64,000 nucleotides of DNA from Crithidia sp. LVH-60A. Lineage: Eukaryota > Euglenozoa > Kinetoplastea > Trypanosomatida > Trypanosomatidae. The DNA lies in contig CP119640.1 in the NCBI GenBank assembly GCA_030078075.1, forward strand, positions 992,001-1,056,000. Reading direction: 5' to 3'. The notes under the pieces were generated by a model that saw nothing but the letters and a program-made list of their open reading frames with translations, searched no databases and was not told the DNA's origin. Position numbers and translations under genes: made by a program. Within the stretch, counting starts at the first letter, position 1; each line of letters starts with the position of its first letter. This document shows positions 41,339-51,764 of this stretch, one piece after another.

Positions 41339-42922
41339 TCACTTCGCTGTTTTGTTTGTCGTCGTGCCGCCAATGAGATTCTTCCGGGCAACAAGCGGAG
41401 ACGCCTTGGGGCTGGAGGAGCCCTCCGGCAGCTTCGACGACGACGACGTCCCCCGACTCCCTTGCCGTGCCGTCCCACTTGTCGAGCTGGAGGTGGAGGC
41501 GGCGCCGAGGGAAAGCCGCTTCGCGTTCGGCGCGGCTGACGGTGGGGCGGAGCCGCTGCTGTTGCTGGCCGCACCTGCCGTATTCGTGGCAGTCAACTTC
41601 TTTGGTGGGGTGGCCTTCATCGTCGCCAGCTCCTTCGCTGCCACCTCGTAGGCCTGCTCTCGCTCCTTCGAATCCTTGTCGTAGGTGTAGCCGGCGAGCG
41701 TCACGGCAGCCTGCGACGGCGACTCCTTCGGTAAGATGACCTCCCCAGTAAACTCGGCCGAGAAGTTGCGGGCCGGGTCGCTGTCAGGGGTGATGGGCGG
41801 TGGCAGTTTGCGCTGCAGGAGCAGGTCAAAGTCGATGTCGGCGAAGCAGGGGTGCTGCTTGAAGTCGTCGAGAGTCTGCAGCCGCTTGCTCGGGTCCTTG
41901 TCAAGCAGACAACGAATAAGGTCCTTCGTCGTTTCTGAGACAGGCGTCGCGAGCTTCGGGAAGTGCACCTCCTCTGTCAAGATGCGGGTCTGCATTTGCA
42001 CCGGGTTGTCGTCGTAGAAAGGCAGCTCGTTGAAGATCATCTCGCACATCATGAGGCCCAGCGACCACCAGTCCACCGCCTTGCCATGCGGCACACCTTT
42101 CAGCAGCTCCGGCGCCAGGTACTCGTTCGTGCCGCAGTACGTCACGGCGTTTGCCTCGTACACGTTTGCCTTGGCCAGCCCGAAGTCGGTGAGACAGGCG
42201 TGGCCGTCTTGGTCAAACACGACGTTCTCCGGCTTGAGGTCGCGGTAGATGATGTTGCGGCTGTGCAGGTAGCCGAGGGCGGTGGCCACCTCGGCCGCGT
42301 AGTACTTTCCCGTCTCCTCCGGCAGCGGGGCGTGGTTCTCGATGTAGGTGAAGAGCTCGCCGCCGCCGAGCAAGTCGAGAATCATGTAAAGGAAGCCGTC
42401 CTCTTGAAATGAGTAGTGGAGATGGACAATAAAGGGGTGGTCGATCTCCTGCAGGATGAGACGCTCCATAAACGGGGCCTTAATCTCCGCCTGCTTCATC
42501 TTCTCCGCACTCATCTCCTTCATGGCGTAGGTCCGCCCGGTGTCCTTCTTCTTGACCATGTACACCTTGCCGTAGGAGCCCTTGCCCAGCACAAAGATCT
42601 TCTCAAAGTCGTTCAGGCACACCTTTGGCGCCAGCGTCGCGGTCGAGTTGTAGTGCCGCAGCGCGTTGATCCACTCATCCTTCTTGGCGTCGCTCTCCGC
42701 TTGGAAGTAGGTGGCGTGCGCACGGTCCGGCTGCACCGACCACGTGCACGGCTCCCCAATCTCGCGCAGAGTCGCACACTGCAGGTCGAGCTCGCGGGTA
42801 GGGGCCGCACCCGCCACCTTGTCCTCCTTCTTGCGCCAGTAGCGCAGCTTGGCGCCATCGACGACGGCGTAGTGCGTCTCCCACGAGCCATCCCGCGCGA
42901 GCACCTTCACGTACCCCGACAT
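41339..42922 (-). CDS. RAC/Akt-like AGC serine/threonine protein kinase with PH domain, 527 aa
   Basis: The protein joins an N-terminal PH domain (about 1-90, including WETHYAVVDGAKLRYWRKK and DEWINALRHY) to an AGC kinase domain (about 106-365). Kinase motifs are intact: glycine loop GKGSYGKV 113-120, Lys135 in YAMKEM, YRDLKPEN from 226, DFG at 246-248, activation loop YCGTNEYLAPE with Thr265 as the PDK1-type site, and DWWSLG. A turn-motif-like TPDSD lies at 378-382 and a hydrophobic-motif-like AGYTYD at 410-415 follows a C-terminal AGC extension. The last 100 residues are Ser/Ala-rich. Annotated homologues are called RAC serine-threonine kinase in Leishmania and T. brucei. It probably acts downstream of phosphoinositide signals, but lipid binding is not shown by sequence alone. 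Confidence 0.95.
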   Translation of the reverse strand: MSGYVKVLARDGSWETHYAVVDGAKLRYWRKKEDKVAGAAPTRELDLQCATLREIGEPCTWSVQPDRAHATYFQAESDAKKDEWINALRHYNSTATLAPKVCLNDFEKIFVLGKGSYGKVYMVKKKDTGRTYAMKEMSAEKMKQAEIKAPFMERLILQEIDHPFIVHLHYSFQEDGFLYMILDLLGGGELFTYIENHAPLPEETGKYYAAEVATALGYLHSRNIIYRDLKPENVVFDQDGHACLTDFGLAKANVYEANAVTYCGTNEYLAPELLKGVPHGKAVDWWSLGLMMCEMIFNELPFYDDNPVQMQTRILTEEVHFPKLATPVSETTKDLIRCLLDKDPSKRLQTLDDFKQHPCFADIDFDLLLQRKLPPPITPDSDPARNFSAEFTGEVILPKESPSQAAVTLAGYTYDKDSKEREQAYEVAAKELATMKATPPKKLTATNTAGAASNSSGSAPPSAAPNAKRLSLGAASTSSSTSGTARQGSRGTSSSSKLPEGSSSPKASPLVARKNLIGGTTTNKTAK

Positions 42923-43035
42923 GGCAAATACGGGCCTCTTGCTGTGGCCTGGCGTCAGCGCTACTGCGCGGCTAATGTATTCTTCCGTGGGCCTCGCACG
43001 ATCGGGACTGCTGCTGTTGCTGCCGTAACCGCAGC

Positions 43036-43064
43036 CTGTGCCAGCAAAAAAAAAAAAAACTCTC
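43036..43064 (-). promoter_or_regulatory. Canonical splice acceptor of the RAC kinase gene
   Basis: On the sense strand a run of 13 T's is followed by GCTGGCACAG; the AG lies at 43037-43036. This is a textbook tract-plus-AG arrangement and predicts a 5' UTR of about 113 nucleotides. Confidence 0.55.
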
Positions 43065-43820
43065 TAAGCTTCGAGCCCCTTCCCTTCCTTCAACACCTCT
43101 AGCAGCTGACGAAGTGCCTTCGTCTCTAGTTGCACCGCTAAATCTTTCTCAGAGACACGACAGAAGGAGGGATTAATCGAGTTGAAGCAGAACGGCAGGG
43201 ACCACGAAAAAAACACAAAACCTTCTGAGCACTGCGAGCTCGGAAAGAAAGAAAGATGAAAAGAGTGAGAAAAAAAAAGGGACCGCACGCTGTTCTCAAA
43301 GTGAGGCGTCGGCTCGAGTGTCAACAAAATCAGCGCTCTACGCCAGCAGAGAAAAATAAAGGGATAACGACACAGGTGAAGAGAAAGACTCGTGAGGGGA
43401 GACACCGCGGAGCACCACCTCACCGATAGAGGGATAAAACAATCAAGCAGTTTGATACTATTATTTTGTTTTTTGTTTTTTGTTGTTGTCTTTGTGAGAG
43501 AGTTTTGCAGTAAGGAAAGAGAGAGAGAAACAAAAGGAAAAATAGATTGTGAGACAGAAGAGAGAAAAAAAAGGAGCGGGTCAGCACACAGCGAGGGGAG
43601 CACAGAGCTGTGCTCTCTTTTCGCTTCTTTTGTAGTTGTTGTTGTCTTTTTTCCTTGGAGGAGTGAGGAGAAGAGGCGAGCTCCTTCAATTGGAAAGGAA
43701 AAGAAAAAGACAGAGTGAAGGTCGACAACACGACAGGTATTAGGGACAGTAAGGTGTCAGCGGCTGCAGCAGCACGAAGAAAAAAAAAAAAGAGTGACGG
43801 CTTTTTTTTTCTTCTTCTAA

Positions 43821-43841
43821 CGTGCGTGCGTGCGTGCGTGG
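43821..43841. repeat. CGTG tetranucleotide microsatellite
   Basis: About five uninterrupted CGTG units are followed by a TG-rich run in spacer DNA. Confidence 0.85.
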
Positions 43842-44648
43842 GCGTGTGTGTGTATGTGGGTGAATGTGATTCTTTTTGTGCCTGTGGGGGAGGGAACGTC
43901 GGTGCGAATGCGGCGGTTGCCTTTTGCGTGTTATCGTCCTCCAGAGACTCTAATATCCAAGAATATTTTTTGGTTTCGTTGTTGTTTTATTTTTTTTTGT
44001 GTGTATAGAGGTGTACACAAAGGAGTGGTGCGGTGAGAGCGGAAGAAGAGCGGTAAGGTAGGAAGCCCAACCATCAGCGGTAGACAGAGAGAGAGGGCGA
44101 TGGAAGCGAGGGTAAGAGTCCGCACACTTCCGGGGGAAAAGCAGGAGCGAACAGCGCAGAATCTCCTGACAGCGCAGCTTCCTAGACAAACAAGCAAAAC
44201 AAAGAAGCGTGAGACAAATTCATGAGGTGACTTCCCGACTCCATTTTGCTTTTTTCTGTTGACACAAACAACTCGTCAGCAGTGCCGGCTTTTTCCAAAC
44301 TGCCACGGTAAGGGGTCTAATCTGCCACCACCTCGCTTTCCTGTGTTGTTAACACCTTTTTATTTTTATTGTCTTGTGGTGTGCACTCGCATGACCTTTT
44401 CTCCACTGTAGCAAGTGTGCACATATACAAAAATATAAATCTACACGAAAACCATCGTAACAGCAGCAGGAGCGCCATCGTTGCGCTCTCTCTATAGCTC
44501 TATGCAAAAGCAGAGGATAGTGACGTATAAGGGAAAGCAGCGGGAGAAGAGCACAAAGCATTCACCACCTCAGTGTGACGCTGCGCGGATGCAGTGACAG
44601 TGGCGATAAAAAAGCCTCCTCTCTTTTTCTTTACTTTTTTTTTTTAGT

Positions 44649-45806
44649 TTAGGTGAGCGTTGTTTCACCCAGAACGTCTCGGACGCAGTCGAGGAGGTGG
44701 CGGCGGTAGGCGGCGGTGCACCGCTGCAGACGGCGCTCTTCTGCGTACGTGCGCCACAGCCCAAAGAAGCGGCGAAGCAGAAGCGGTAATGGCGGTGGTG
44801 ACAACAGGGTCGTGTTCGTGGTCGCAGCTGGCAGGTCAGAGCCAGGTGCTGTGGTGGGGTGCAGTGCTCGCTGAAGAAACACCGACGGTGCCAACGCTGC
44901 CGCGTTTCCAGTTCCCTCATCTCCTCCAGCTACAGCAGAGGCTGCAAAACAAGTGTGGCCGCCTGCCGCAGTTAAGTGAACGTCGTGACGTTGGCCACAG
45001 CTGCCACGGCTAACGTCTCCGTCGTCCAGCCGCCGTTGCTGTTGCTGTTGCCGTTGCTGCCCACTTAGAGAAGGCTTGGAGAGGTCTTTTTTCCGCAAAG
45101 CGGTAGTGTCACTGCACCGCACCTGACGAAGCGGCTGAGTGGTGTGAACTCCGCGAATGTGTGGAGTCTCCCTGTCCCTGCTACGCGGTGCCGATACCGC
45201 CGTTGCGGCTTCTGCAGTCGTGGTGACGCGGGTGAGAAGCTCCTGTGCTATGCGCACAGACTCCTCGTCCCACTCCGTCTCATCACCAACGCACTCTTCC
45301 ACCCCTCTCTCTTGTGCGGCGGAGGGGAGACTGATTGCGGGTCGCAGGTCCACGTCAAGAGAGCGCCACCAGCAGCGCTGCACCGCCTCGACCGCCTCGT
45401 CGCGACACACCGCAGTGGCTGTCATCGTTTTCGCACTGGCGCCACCATCGCCCTCATCTGCAACTGCCGGCGACAGCCCTGAAGCACCACGCTCCACTAT
45501 GACGGCAGCAGATGCCGCATCTTCATCGTCTATCGTCTGACTCTGTGAGTCATCTGCAGTAGCGCACGGCGCTGCCGACCGCGCAGGAAACGCAGAAGTT
45601 GCGGCCACCGTCGTCGTATCCGTCGTTGTCCATGGCAGTGCTACTGCGCCGCGCACAAGGTCTCGCTGGTACTCCACCCCTGTCGGCAGTACTTGGGTCA
45701 CCACCCGACGACTCAGCCACCGATCCCGTTCCCCGCCAGCGCTTGGGGTGGGGGCAGTGGTCGTCGTCGTCGCGCCAGGCTCGCGGAAGCTCCATAAGCC
45801 AGACAT
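44649..45806 (-). CDS. Hypothetical protein, 385 aa
   Basis: I do not recognise this protein. It begins MSGLWSFREPGA, has a Thr/Ala-rich and largely disordered middle, and ends with a basic, helical segment in the last 50 residues (FFGLWRTYAEERRLQR and AYRRHLLDCVRDVLGE). That end resembles a single Sfi1- or IQ-type W-and-R helix, but one copy is not enough to claim it. The frame is open to 45944; I chose the ATG at 45806 because the preceding 46 residues look like translated spacer. It sits between the RGG1-like gene and the RAC kinase, both conserved in order elsewhere, which supports it as a real gene. Confidence 0.65.
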   Translation of the reverse strand: MSGLWSFREPGATTTTTAPTPSAGGERDRWLSRRVVTQVLPTGVEYQRDLVRGAVALPWTTTDTTTVAATSAFPARSAAPCATADDSQSQTIDDEDAASAAVIVERGASGLSPAVADEGDGGASAKTMTATAVCRDEAVEAVQRCWWRSLDVDLRPAISLPSAAQERGVEECVGDETEWDEESVRIAQELLTRVTTTAEAATAVSAPRSRDRETPHIRGVHTTQPLRQVRCSDTTALRKKDLSKPSLSGQQRQQQQQRRLDDGDVSRGSCGQRHDVHLTAAGGHTCFAASAVAGGDEGTGNAAALAPSVFLQRALHPTTAPGSDLPAATTNTTLLSPPPLPLLLRRFFGLWRTYAEERRLQRCTAAYRRHLLDCVRDVLGETTLT

Positions 45807-46783
45807 GGCCTCAAAGAAGTCTTTGTCATCTGAGAGACGCGCAATAGGAAAGAAGGAAGGTAAAAGAGGGGAAGAAGTGCTTAATTTTTTATATTTCGAA
45901 AAAAGTCGAGACGCTTTTAAAATGCAAAGAAATATAGCGGGCACTGAGGTCAGACTGCGCCATGTGCGCTTCCGCTCGCCCGCAGCAGCATACAGCTGTC
46001 GTGGTCCGCCTGCGAATCTCCCTTGCTCTCAGTGCTGCGTGAAGGCAAGCCTGCGTCTTTCATTGGTCGAAGTACTTAGCGTACATCTCAACAAGCAACT
46101 CCCTGCGCACTTCTCAAGAAGAGAGAAGAGAGAAGCCACCGCCTGTCATACCCCTGTACTTGTCTGTCGATAACTCTTGAAACACGATGACCAATTTTTT
46201 TTTCACCTTAAGATGCGCGTCTGTTGTGGTGTAAAAAAGTGAGAGATAGCTGCCACGTTGGCCGCAGAATACACTTGTCCGGCCCTCCGCATAGGTACCA
46301 CATCACCAAAAAATAATCGGCGCAACACCCACTCAAAAAGAGAGGCAACTGTGAATCGAAAAAGAAGCAAATGACGCGAGACAGTGAAAAGAACAGCACC
46401 AACACTCCCAACGACATCAAGCAAGGCAGTAAAAAAAGGGTCGGCCCTGTACTATCAGGAAAAGATCCACCCAGTTTTGCTTGTCATCATCAGAACAAAA
46501 GAACGCATTCACAAGACCCTGTCAACAACAAAGGAAAAAAAAAAAAGAAGATCCGCGAAACCACTCTTACCAATAAAGCATCAAAAAAAAAAAAGTATGT
46601 GCGTACGTGTATGTGAAGAATACCAAGCATCACCAAAGCCGCAAGAAACGAACTTGGCCACATTCCTTGATGAACACTCCCCTTCTCTTCCTTTGCCCCG
46701 TTCCCCGGGTACTTCGTGGACAGCAGCGCGGGTAGAAAAAAAGAAGAAGAGAGGCCTTGTTTGTGTGAAGTTATAGCAGATCG
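45807..46783. other. Spacer between the RGG1-like gene and the 385-aa gene
   Basis: About 1 kb of A-rich spacer (plus strand, especially 46370-46620), giving pyrimidine-rich sense RNA. No gene is supportable. Confidence 0.5.
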
Positions 46784-48742
46784 CTATTGATTCGCATTCT
46801 GCAGAGCTTCAAAAAATGCCTTACCCTTCTCCGATCCCAATGCGAGGCGCTCAACCGCGGACAGAAACTTGGGAGAGACACACCCCTTAAACTTCTCTGG
46901 GCTCTCCCGGAGGCCGTGCATCACCGCCGCGTAGATGGCCTCGTCGTTTGCCACGTTGCGCAGAGGACAGTCGGGCGGCACTATGAGAATTCTAAACACC
47001 GCCGCCACGGTGGCGTTTGGTGGTGCGTCAGAAAGGTGCCGGAGGAGCTCTTGTGGGAGGGTCTCCGTGAGCTCAACCGGCGGCGTTGCACCTCGCCTTG
47101 CGTAGCCCTCCTCCAGCCGGTGACGAATGATCACGTACGTCGAGAACGAACGCGCGACCTGAGCCTCGTGCGACGCAGCACGGAGCTCCTCCACGCTCTC
47201 GTCCGTCTCCGGCTCCTCGTCGACCGGCTCCGCTGCGTTGTCGTTTGCCGGGCGAGGTGGGCGGATGTTGACGGCGTACCTGGCCACTACGCCCAGCAAC
47301 TCGGTGGACGGTCCGTCTGAAAGAGCCGCGGCATCTGCCAGGCGCCGGATCCCATTCACTCGTACAGATTTGTACGGCAGGGCTTTCATCACAGCCTCGC
47401 ATATGCGTTGATGCAGCGCCGCGGGCAGCTCCGTTTTGGAGAGTGCCGCGAATCGCCAGATGTTGCCGGCACTCATAACCGTCACATGCGACGCCACCTT
47501 TTCCAGACGCGCCACCAACGCGGTCTGCAGGGCGGCTGCCGCAGCCGTCAACTCTGGCGACGGTGTCGGGTGTGCTTCTCGCAACTTGGCAAGCGCGCGG
47601 AAGAGTTCACCCACCTGCTCCTCGGTGTGGAAACCGGCAGTGGCGGTGGCGCGCGTGAAGAGGGCGGCGACTTGTTCCTGAGAAAGCTGCAGGGCGGATG
47701 CCGCATTGAGAAAAGTCAGTACCTCTTTCGAGTGCATGGTCGCGACGGACTGCAGCGCGCGCTGCAACACTGCCTGCACAATCTCCCGCCACTTCTCCTC
47801 GTTCGTGGTGCGCAGGGGGTGGCGACACAACACATCCGCCAGCGTCGACAGGTGCGGCACCGGCATCGTTGCGATACACGGATCCAGCAGCTGCAAGAGG
47901 GCCACCTGCCCCTCCTCCACGCCGCGGATGCGGAGACGCCCGAAGGCCTGCAGCACCATGACCACCTCCACAGGCGTGAAGTTGCGCATCACGGTCGGCA
48001 GCACCGGCACGAGCGCATCATGGAACACCTCGCTCCTTCCCTCCATGCCGACCGCCCCCAGTGCGTTGGCAAAGATGGCGACGTTGTGCGCGGATAGCGC
48101 GCGTAGGTTTGCCGTCGCCCACTGCACCGCCTCCTCCACGCCCGTCGCCCTTCTTACCTTGAAGGTGGCGGCGCAGTTGAGGACGATCATGATGGAGCGC
48201 TCATCCTGCGAGGAGCGATCGACGCGGACTCGCCGCAGAAGGCTGCGCGCCTCGCGGGTGATAAGGACACGATCCTTCTCCGACTTGGACTCCTTGAAGG
48301 CCTTCTTCATCTGCAACAACGTGTCGGCGTCCTTCTCGGTGAAGTCGTACGCAGAGCGCTGCGGAGCGCGACCACCCTGGCCGCCACGCTGTCGGTTATT
48401 GTGTCCCTGCTGACGCTGACTGTCGTATCCCTGCTGACGGTTGTTGAAGCCCTGTCGCTGATTGCCGTAGCTCTGCCGTCGGTTGTCATGGCCCTGCTGC
48501 TGCCTATTATCGTAGCCGTGCTGCCTATTATCGTAGCCTTGCTGCCTGTTTCCGTAGCCTTGCTGTCGATTGTCGTAGCCTTGCTGTCGATTGTCGTAGC
48601 CTTGCTGTCGGTTGTAGTAGCGCCGCTCTCCTCCCTGCCCGCGACCACCACGCTGCAGTAAGGTGGATGAAGTGCTATAGCAAGCACAACACGCCGATAC
48701 CGGCCGCAGGCGCTGCGATACTGACAACAGTGCCCTCTGCAT
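46784..48742 (-). CDS. RGG1: TbRGG1-like mitochondrial RNA-binding protein with NRQQGYD repeats, 652 aa
   Basis: The N-terminus MQRALLSVSQRLRPVSACC is a plausible mitochondrial presequence. An RGG patch follows, then about a dozen copies of a seven-residue NRQQGYD-type unit (about 44-127), then another RGG patch (near RQRGGQGGRAPQ). The remaining 500 residues look like tandem helical repeats of about 35-40 residues with the pattern A.LN/NALG...; segments such as HNVAIFANALGAVG and VVMVLQAFGRLRIRG repeat the same spacing. TbRGG1 of T. brucei is an oligo(U)-binding protein linked to the RNA-editing machinery in the mitochondrion. The assignment here rests on RGG motifs, mitochondrial targeting, helical repeats and its place next to the RAC kinase, as I recall from T. 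brucei. A related FASTK- or OPR-like mitochondrial repeat protein is the alternative. The start is the ATG at 48742; ten more codons upstream read from a poorer start. Confidence 0.72.
   Translation of the reverse strand: MQRALLSVSQRLRPVSACCACYSTSSTLLQRGGRGQGGERRYYNRQQGYDNRQQGYDNRQQGYGNRQQGYDNRQHGYDNRQQQGHDNRRQSYGNQRQGFNNRQQGYDSQRQQGHNNRQRGGQGGRAPQRSAYDFTEKDADTLLQMKKAFKESKSEKDRVLITREARSLLRRVRVDRSSQDERSIMIVLNCAATFKVRRATGVEEAVQWATANLRALSAHNVAIFANALGAVGMEGRSEVFHDALVPVLPTVMRNFTPVEVVMVLQAFGRLRIRGVEEGQVALLQLLDPCIATMPVPHLSTLADVLCRHPLRTTNEEKWREIVQAVLQRALQSVATMHSKEVLTFLNAASALQLSQEQVAALFTRATATAGFHTEEQVGELFRALAKLREAHPTPSPELTAAAAALQTALVARLEKVASHVTVMSAGNIWRFAALSKTELPAALHQRICEAVMKALPYKSVRVNGIRRLADAAALSDGPSTELLGVVARYAVNIRPPRPANDNAAEPVDEEPETDESVEELRAASHEAQVARSFSTYVIIRHRLEEGYARRGATPPVELTETLPQELLRHLSDAPPNATVAAVFRILIVPPDCPLRNVANDEAIYAAVMHGLRESPEKFKGCVSPKFLSAVERLALGSEKGKAFFEALQNANQ
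48362..48613 (-). repeat. In-frame 21-bp minisatellite inside the RGG1-like gene
   Basis: About a dozen 21-bp units encode variants of NRQQGYD, with NRQHGYD, NRRQSYG and similar at one end. The units near the N-terminus are the most uniform in DNA sequence, which suggests recent expansion by slippage or unequal exchange; copy number is likely to vary between strains. Confidence 0.85.
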
Positions 48743-49901
48743 GACCCCTACCTTTTTTTTTTGCTTTATCAAGCTGTCTATCCTTGTGTGGGTGTACGTG
48801 TGTGTGAGGAAAGCACTGCTTTATAAATCTGACACTTTCTTGTCTCCTGTATTAACTCCGTAAGGCTTTCCCTCCACACGGCAACTAACGTCTTCTCTCT
48901 TTCTCAATATCTGCTGTGAATGTGTCAGCGTTGTGAGATAGGGTGCGTGCAAGTTTTTATTTTAATGACGAGAAGCAACCCCCGCTTTAGGTGTTGTTGT
49001 TTTTTTAGGCGTGGTGAGCTCGATTGAAAAAATTTCACCGATATTTCGCTGGCAACGACGGCAAGAGAAGCGCAGAAGAACGAGCGAAGAGAGAACAGGA
49101 GAGAGGTAAATGAATTTGCTGTTTGGCTCTTGAACACGTCAAACATGACTCTCCTTGTCCCGGTAAGAAAAGAAGAAAAAAAGGGTGACGCACTGCATCA
49201 TTTCTTTTTTCCATGAAGTTTGGTGGCTAACAGGTACATCTGCAAAGCAGGAAGGTTGTGGTCGCACTTCCCAAGTACAGCGCACAGAGGAAGCCGTAAG
49301 TAGCTTTTCTTTTTTTTTTTTAATCCGACCACTTTCTCACTCGGAGAAAATGCTAACCCGCCTTCCTGCACGCGCACACACGCACAAGATAAAAAAAAAA
49401 GCACCTCTCAAGAAGAAAAAGAACCGCTTCACTCTTCCTATTGAGAAACAGCCCAAAGAGGTGCAGTGTGTGTGCTCCAGCTTGTGGAGATTGGTATAGC
49501 AAGAGAGCAGCAATTGCCTGGTTCAATCATCGCTTACGTTTCTGTGTCGTACGGTCTGGGGAATCACGTGAAGCAACCAGAGAGAAGAGGGGACAAACAT
49601 GACCGGCTTTGGCGACGATGCGAAGCAACTGGCGCACCGTACGCGCAAAGATGAAGAGCAAGGAAAAGGGTGAGAGAAAAAAAAAATGAGAGGCGAATCA
49701 CGCGCACAAGCGCAGCGATGCAATGAAATGGAAAAATACACCAGGAAAAAAAAACACCATACACACGAGAGAGGGAAGAAATACCTACAGCGTTGCCGTG
49801 CGAAAGCGGTTCAGCTGCTGGGCAATAAGAGATTAATTTGACAATGTACCCTCTCTCTCTCTGCATACACACCGCATTTCCTCCTTCCTTCATCTACATC
49901 T
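48743..49901. other. Spacer between the 124-aa gene and the RGG1-like gene
   Basis: This spacer is mixed A/T-rich sequence. A TpsiC-like GGTTCAATC lies near 49519 but has no matching tRNA arms. No gene or RNA is supportable. Confidence 0.5.
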
Positions 49902-50276
49902 CTAAGCTGTGTTTTTTGTGCCGTCACGCAGGCCCTCCAGGTAGCGCTTGTGAAACTGCATACGCTCAAGGTCGGTGCCCGGCCGCTCCCGCAGCAGCGC
50001 CAGCACCCACTCATCCAAAAAGTCGCTCACCTCATTCTCGCGCATGTACTGGTTGTCCTCTTGCCGCTTTGGCTGAAAGTCGACATCGGCGGATATTTCT
50101 TTCCCGTTAAGAATGTCGTACACGATTTGCAGCGAGAACTCCACCTTGTTGGCTGGGTGGTTGTGGATGATAGAGCGCGCAATCATCTCAAAGAAGTCAA
50201 CGGCGCCGCCCTGGCGCAGGTAGCTCTTGGCGGCATCGATAGACTGCTCGTCCTTGGTCCACTCAGGCACGCTCAT
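49902..50276 (-). CDS. Hypothetical small protein, 124 aa, possible RIIa-like helical domain
   Basis: This short, clearly coding protein has no signal or membrane segment. Residues 15-60 (AAKSYLRQGGAVDFFEMIAR, then HNHPANKVEFSLQIVYDIL) recall the pattern of RIIa/Dpy-30-type dimerisation helices: a YL..G....FE.. helix, a short turn with HPANK and a second helix. Such domains occur in flagellar and ciliary proteins, so a flagellar role is possible. The similarity is by eye only. The C-terminal half is charged and helical. A CT-rich tract lies immediately upstream of the ATG. Confidence 0.75.
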   Translation of the reverse strand: MSVPEWTKDEQSIDAAKSYLRQGGAVDFFEMIARSIIHNHPANKVEFSLQIVYDILNGKEISADVDFQPKRQEDNQYMRENEVSDFLDEWVLALLRERPGTDLERMQFHKRYLEGLRDGTKNTA

Positions 50277-51764
50277 TTTTCTTTTTTACAAAAAGAAGAG
50301 AGAGTAAACTACAACGGCAACTCAGAAGAGAGGAGGTCAATGAGAAGACAACGCGAAGGGAGGCAGCTCAGCTTGCAAAGCGCTGCTTTTCTCTGCGAAA
50401 GGTGGAAAGGCGAGAGGAGCAAGCGTTGCGACTGCGAGGCAACTGAGCTGCTACAATAGCGCTTAATGCGTAGGGAGTTTTCGAGGATCTCTGGCTGTCG
50501 ATTTTTTTTTTTCGTAAGGCAGTACGCCGTTGCTTTACTCTTTTTTTTTTTACCCTGATAAATATGCGCTGTTGGAGTAGAACTATGTTGGCGTTGTTGT
50601 TATTTTTTTTTATTAATTGCGTTGTACAGAATGTGCTCAGAGTTGGATGTAGTGCGTAATGGTAGCAACGTCGAGAAAAAGCAGTGGTGGGAAGCAAGGT
50701 GATTTAAGTGAGTCCATCGTGTATGTGTGTGAGTGTGGAAGCGGGAGGCGGGCGGACGCTGGGTGAATTCAGAGCACGCGATAAAACGAGTCCAACATGA
50801 AGGCCACAGACTCGCAACGGCGTAGTCCGGGGAGCCTCACGTCGATCCCCATCTTCGCTACATGCTTCATCAATCAGCCACGTGGAAGACGATGGGGCTC
50901 TCGAAGTTCAAAACTACTCAACAGGAAGTACAGCGAGAGATGACGAGCACAAGAGCTTTTTCGAACTCTTTCTGTGGTTGCTTCGATGATCGTAAAGTGA
51001 CCTGCTCTCACCACAGAAGCAGTGCGCTACTCCCTCCGCAATTGCCCGCACTCGTCGCCCCACTTCTCACCTTTATCTGCAAGCTAGCGCTACCATTGCT
51101 TGATTGTTTGAAAAAAAAAAGGGCCAGTGTCGCTTGTGCCTCTCTGCGTGCCGTCGCCACGCCTCTTCCAGCACCAACAGACACACCACGCATTCAGACT
51201 GTATGTGTCTCTCTTCCCTTTCCCTTCATCTTCTTTTTTTTTTCTTTCTGAGTTCTTCTCTCTTCAACCAAATTCCGAGTTGATGGAAAAAAAAACGAAG
51301 TTTACGTCGACACTTGTACATCCACACGGAGGCACATACGCGAAACAGAAAAAAAAAAGGGGAAGTGATAAGGCGGGTGGAATGCGAAGTGCAAAGTAGC
51401 GCAACAACTTCCAACACGTCCCCTGTCCTTCCCAACGCATTCTTGCCCTCTTTTATCTACCCCTCTTTTCTTCTTCTTCGTTGTCGTTCTTGGTGTTCTT
51501 GAGCGATAATGGAACCACAGGACACAACTTAAAGCGCAGTCATCACTACCGCCGTTGCCTGCAAGCGGCAGAAAGATTCGCTTGTTTTTTTCGGTGAAGT
51601 GGGTTCATGTCGGTGCTGGCTTTTGTGTGTGTGTGTTTGTGACGACGTTAAGGAGTAAGAATGCGCATTGCTGTGCTCCGTGTGTACGACTAGCGGTTCA
51701 ACCTGTCGCAGAGGCCACGGCAGGGGGGAGAAGATCAAAACGCAAATAGTTGGGAGAAGAAGCA
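50277..51764. other. Spacer between the armadillo gene and the 124-aa gene
   Basis: About 1.5 kb of spacer without a supportable gene. It contains A and T homopolymers and CT-rich sense stretches near 50291-50308 that may serve splicing of the 124-aa gene. Confidence 0.5.

Larger units (their letters stand above)
42923..44648. other. Spacer upstream of the RAC kinase
   Basis: This spacer holds the kinase splice acceptor (listed) and a TGCG tetranucleotide repeat at 43821-43841. The rest is A/T-rich with no supportable gene. Confidence 0.5.

Noticed and set aside
49505-49540. A tRNA-like GGTTCAATC box
   Set aside because: No acceptor, D or anticodon stem can be paired around it on either strand.
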